The translations under genes and the position numbers were made by a program. Under the pieces are notes generated by a model. The model ran no database searches. It was not told the origin of the DNA and saw only the letters and a program-made list of their open reading frames with translations. Positions 61,675 through 64,000 of a stretch of DNA of 64,000 bases are shown here, piece by piece (position 1 is the first letter of the stretch; every line of letters starts with the position of its first letter). This stretch comes from Micromonospora profundi (GTDB lineage Bacteria > Actinomycetota > Actinomycetes > Mycobacteriales > Micromonosporaceae): NCBI RefSeq assembly GCF_011927785.1, contig NZ_JAATJK010000001.1, positions 5,985,001 through 6,049,000 on the forward strand, in the 5' to 3' direction.

Positions 61675-61753
61675 AGGCCGATCCTCGGGGAAGGTCGTGG
61701 CGGCCGGGGGGTGGCCGAGCCCATCGTAGGGCGAGCGGCCGGCCTGGTGAAGC

Positions 61754-62143
61754 TCAGCCGAGTACGCGGTGCCCGGCGCGCTCCAGGGCCGCCGTGCCTT
61801 CGGCCAGGCGGACGATCGGCACCAGCAGGTAGTCGGTGTCAAAGGTGGAGAAGGTGACCACGTTGACCCGGGCGTCGGTGAGCGGCGCGACGAGAGCCGC
61901 AAGCGTTCCCGTGGCGGCCACGCCGTCCGGGCCGGCGACCTTGAGGCAGCGCCAGGAGGTCTCCATCACGGCCTGTGCCGGGGCTCGGGTGGTCGGGCAG
62001 ATCACCGATATCCCGTCGGTGGTCCAGCTCACAGTTACCACCTCGGCGGGGTCCAGTTCGCTCGACAGCGCGTACGGCAGGGCGGCGCCGGGGGCCAACC
62101 GGCACACGGCGTACTCCCCCGGCAGCAGAGCGATATCGAGCAT
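61754..62143 (-). CDS. ACT-domain protein (CASTOR-like)
   Basis: A 129-residue protein with a MLDIALLPGEYAVCRL opening and two ACT-like halves (about 1-60 and 62-128), the second with AATGTLAALVAPLTDARVNVVTFSTFDTDYLLVP. Such proteins bind amino acids and act as stand-alone sensors. ATG at 62143. It is two genes away from pheA, but a role in aromatic amino-acid sensing is speculative. Confidence 0.85.
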   Translation of the reverse strand: MLDIALLPGEYAVCRLAPGAALPYALSSELDPAEVVTVSWTTDGISVICPTTRAPAQAVMETSWRCLKVAGPDGVAATGTLAALVAPLTDARVNVVTFSTFDTDYLLVPIVRLAEGTAALERAGHRVLG

Positions 62144-62217
62144 GAAGGCACCTTACGGTGTCGGTGTGGGCCGCCGCCGGCATCGCCGCGTGCGGTGAAC
62201 GCCACATCCGCCGCAGG

Positions 62218-62676
62218 TCAGACCTCGGAGAAGAAGGTGAGGGAGCCTGCCACTGTGCCGTCGGCGTGCACCGGGGTGGAGATCGCATCGACGGTCGCGT
62301 CGGAGCTGCCCGCCGCCGCGCCCTGCACCCGCAGCAGACCTCGGGCGAGGCGGCCGGAGGAGAGTGCCAGCAGAGGCGGGATCTTGTCGATCTCGGCCTC
62401 GGTCAGCTCGCCCCGGTTGGCGGTGAAGTCCAGCAGGCGTAGCCCGCCGTCGAGCAGTGGCCGCCCGATCAGGCCGGCCGGCTCGCCCAGGCAGAGCAGC
62501 TCGCAGCCGGCCGTGGAGATGGCGACCACCCGGGTGTCGGCGTCGATCAGCAGGCACGGCTCGTCGGCCCGGCAGACCGTCGAGGACCACTGGCCGAAGT
62601 TGTCGGACTCCGGCTCTGTGGAGGCTCGCGCCGCCGGCACGAACACTTCCGAGAGCGAAAGTTCGACGTGGGCCAC
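62218..62676 (-). CDS. PAS-like sensor protein
   Basis: A 152-residue single-domain protein. The section about 30-125 has a PAS-like pattern: DEPCLLIDADTRVVAISTAGCELL followed by LIGRPLLDGGLRLLDF. The final third, DATVDAISTPVHADGTVAGSLTFFSEV, resembles the last PAS strands. It has no output domain, so it would act by protein contact. GTG at 62676 with GGAGG 4 bases ahead; an earlier frame to 62751 is less supported. Confidence 0.65.
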   Translation of the reverse strand: MAHVELSLSEVFVPAARASTEPESDNFGQWSSTVCRADEPCLLIDADTRVVAISTAGCELLCLGEPAGLIGRPLLDGGLRLLDFTANRGELTEAEIDKIPPLLALSSGRLARGLLRVQGAAAGSSDATVDAISTPVHADGTVAGSLTFFSEV

Positions 62677-62839
62677 CGAGCCTCCTATGTACACCGACGG
62701 ACTGTCCACGCTAGCCGGTCTCCGACGGGACCACCGAGCGCACCGGGTCACCGGACCGCACGGTCGGAACCGGGCGGTCGGTGACGGCGCGGGAACCGGT
62801 GGGGGTGGGAACCGGGGCCGCGTGGCGTCGTCGGTGACG

Positions 62840-63580
62840 TTACCGGTGGTGGGCCGGCTTGTCAGCGGCCGTTCGGCCCTCGTCGTACCACCGGTAGTCG
62901 GCCGCTGGACGGTACGTGCCCTTCAGCCAGGTGCTCGGATGCTGCGCCACCCGGGACAGCTTCTCGGCAGTGGCGGGGCTGATCCGGCTGCCACCTGCCA
63001 CGAGGAGCCGGTCGAGCTCCCGGTGGGTCGCCATCAGACAGTCCTTCGGCAGGCCGTAGACGCTGATCACGCCGGAGCCCACGAAGGTCAGCACCGGCGA
63101 CACCGGAATCGTCAGCCCCACAGCGTCGCTGAGGGCCTTGCTGGCCCGCTTGGCGTCCCGACGGGCCTCGGCCACGTACGGCGGCCGCTTGCCGTTGATC
63201 TGCACCACGTCACCGGCGACGAGCACCCGGGCGCGACCGTGGTCGGCGATTGTCACCGCGAACAGGCCGCTCGGCCCGATGGCAAGGAACCCGGCGCGGT
63301 CGTCCTGAGCGCGGTCGAGCAGGGCGTCCGCCACATCCGTGCGGGGCCACTCGATGACGTGCCAGGCCGGCCCGAGATGGTCGAGCTGACCGAGTGCCCG
63401 TGCTCCGGCCGCCTCCAGCCGACGGGCGCCCCGCTCGGCACGCCGGCGGCGCGCCCATTCGAGAGGTGTCGGACGGATCGGCTCGAGAACCCCCGGCGAC
63501 TCGACGCGGGGGTGGGGCACCGCGGCGGGCGGCAGTGCCCGGCCAGTCGGTACGGCTCGTCGTGCGGGAAAGACAGTCAT
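62840..63580 (-). CDS. NERD-like nuclease-related domain protein
   Basis: A 246-residue protein with a Pro-rich start, then ARRRRAERGARRLEAAGARALGQLDHLGPAWHVIEWPRTDVAD, DRAGFLAIGPSGLFAVTIAD and VQINGKRPPYVAEAR, matching the NERD fold (a restriction-endonuclease-like domain). The catalytic acidic residue before the GxxF motif is not obvious, so nuclease activity is uncertain. The ATG at 63580 has GGAGG upstream. Divergent from arcA. Confidence 0.8.
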   Translation of the reverse strand: MTVFPARRAVPTGRALPPAAVPHPRVESPGVLEPIRPTPLEWARRRRAERGARRLEAAGARALGQLDHLGPAWHVIEWPRTDVADALLDRAQDDRAGFLAIGPSGLFAVTIADHGRARVLVAGDVVQINGKRPPYVAEARRDAKRASKALSDAVGLTIPVSPVLTFVGSGVISVYGLPKDCLMATHRELDRLLVAGGSRISPATAEKLSRVAQHPSTWLKGTYRPAADYRWYDEGRTAADKPAHHR

Positions 63581-63670
63581 CGCGACCTCCGGCAAAAGGT
63601 CCCTCGAAGTTATGTCCTCACTACCCTACGTTGCCACTCCCGGTGTTCGGCAAGCCGGAACGCCGGAGTG

Positions 63671-63701
63671 ACTGTGGATGAATGCCATATTCATCCACAG
63701 T
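63671..63701. promoter_or_regulatory. 13-bp-arm palindrome upstream of arcA
   Basis: ACTGTGGATGAAT-GCCAT-ATTCATCCACAGT, perfectly symmetrical, ends 42 bases before the arcA GTG. It contains TGAAT-N5-ATTCA (an ARG-box-like core) and also two inverted ATCCACAG halves resembling DnaA boxes. Confidence 0.7.
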
Positions 63702-63731
63702 TCTTTTGTCGGATGCCGCTAAACCCTGCCC

Positions 63732-63737
63732 TACGCT
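63732..63737 (+). promoter_or_regulatory. -10 element, probable leaderless start of arcA
   Basis: TACGCT ends 6 bases before the GTG at 63744. Confidence 0.5.
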
Positions 63738-63743
63738 GCGGGG

Positions 63744-64000
63744 GTGACCCACTACGTCGACAGCGAAGTCGGCCGGCTCGGCACCGTGCTCCTGCACCGG
63801 CCCGGCCCGGAACTGGCCCGGCTCACCCCCCGCAACAACGACTCCCTCCTGTTCGACGCGATCCCCTGGGTGGGCCGCGCCCAGGAGGAGCACGACGCGT
63901 TCGCCGCCGCGCTGCGCGAGCGCGGTGTCGAGGTGCTCTACCTGGCAACCCTGCTGGCCGAGACGCTCGCCGTCGCCGACGCCCGGGCCGAACTCACCGA
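63744..64000 (+). CDS. arcA: Arginine deiminase, N-terminal part (runs off right edge)
   Basis: The first 85 residues of an arginine deiminase, which hydrolyses arginine to citrulline and ammonia. [48 protein letters not shown] is the conserved opening of the family, including the [13 protein letters not shown] block. The remainder lies past the window edge. GTG at 63744 has no ribosome binding site but a TACGCT box 6 bases earlier. With ddaH at 51837 it gives two pentein-fold enzymes for guanidino compounds in the window. Confidence 0.93.
   Translation, partial: MTHYVDSEVGRLGTVLLHRPGPELARLTPRNNDSLLFDAIPWVGRAQEEHDAFAAALRERGVEVLYLATLLAETLAVADARAELT

Noticed and set aside
1..64000. tRNA genes, CRISPR arrays, insertion sequences, prophage
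   Set aside because: I looked for cloverleaf T-arm sequences, regularly spaced repeats, transposase motifs and terminal inverted repeats and saw none that held up.

Overview
The window is very GC-rich, uses GTG and TTG starts freely and is densely packed. Its gene content is that of a mycothiol- and proteasome-bearing actinobacterium: Ino1 with a PadR regulator, DUF5318, the Bpa proteasome activator, LppU-like proteins, GT87 mannosyltransferases and a cysteine-free ribosomal protein S18 in the main rpsF-ssb-rpsR-rplI operon. I read it as a chromosomal segment of a Micromonosporaceae member (Micromonospora or Salinispora type). The rpsF to dnaB block suggests it is not far from the replication origin, although oriC itself is not seen. 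No tRNA, rRNA, CRISPR array or insertion sequence was found.

Layout: 1-11.3 kb holds DNA alkylation repair (ogt), inositol phosphate synthase with a PadR repressor and a 25-bp palindromic operator, DUF5318, a large class A penicillin-binding protein, a GT87 mannosyltransferase, a GT-C-like membrane protein with a long low-complexity head, and an endonuclease IV family enzyme. 11.3-17.2 kb holds a structured leader, rpsF-ssb-rpsR-rplI, a tryptophan-rich membrane protein and dnaB, which is preceded by a cluster of DnaA-box-like sequences. 17.2-26.7 kb holds small enzymes, another GT-C mannosyltransferase-like protein, a membrane GGDEF-EAL protein and a TTA-containing AfsR/SARP regulator with no biosynthetic cluster beside it. 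26.9-29.6 kb is moaC-mog-moeA-moaE.

29.6-48.8 kb holds a PimE-like mannosyltransferase, DoxX, GNAT, an AAA ATPase, tandem LppU-like proteins, an EamA transporter, a prepilin peptidase, a 1075-residue fusion of an EndoQ-like PHP nuclease with a UvrD-type helicase, a phosphoesterase, moaD-moaA, a kinase, DUF4192, a decayed ABC ATPase followed by an intact TetR gene, a GAP-family membrane protein, fdhD and mobA. 48.8-64 kb holds mostly conserved single-copy housekeeping and signalling genes: YbjN, quinone oxidoreductase, Lrp/ddaH, a substrate-binding lipoprotein, bpa, two HAD phosphatases, OsmC, a zincin, AIM24, pheA, ACT, PAS-like and NERD-like proteins, and the start of arcA.

Working together: Ino1 supplies inositol phosphate for phosphatidylinositol and mycothiol, and the GT87 enzymes probably elongate mannosylated lipids. 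Molybdenum-cofactor genes lie in three separate loci (moaC-mog-moeA-moaE, moaA-moaD, fdhD/mobA). ddaH and arcA suggest arginine and methylarginine breakdown. A repeated signal, TANNNT placed 6-7 bases before an ATG or GTG, appears at about fourteen genes and points to widespread leaderless transcription.
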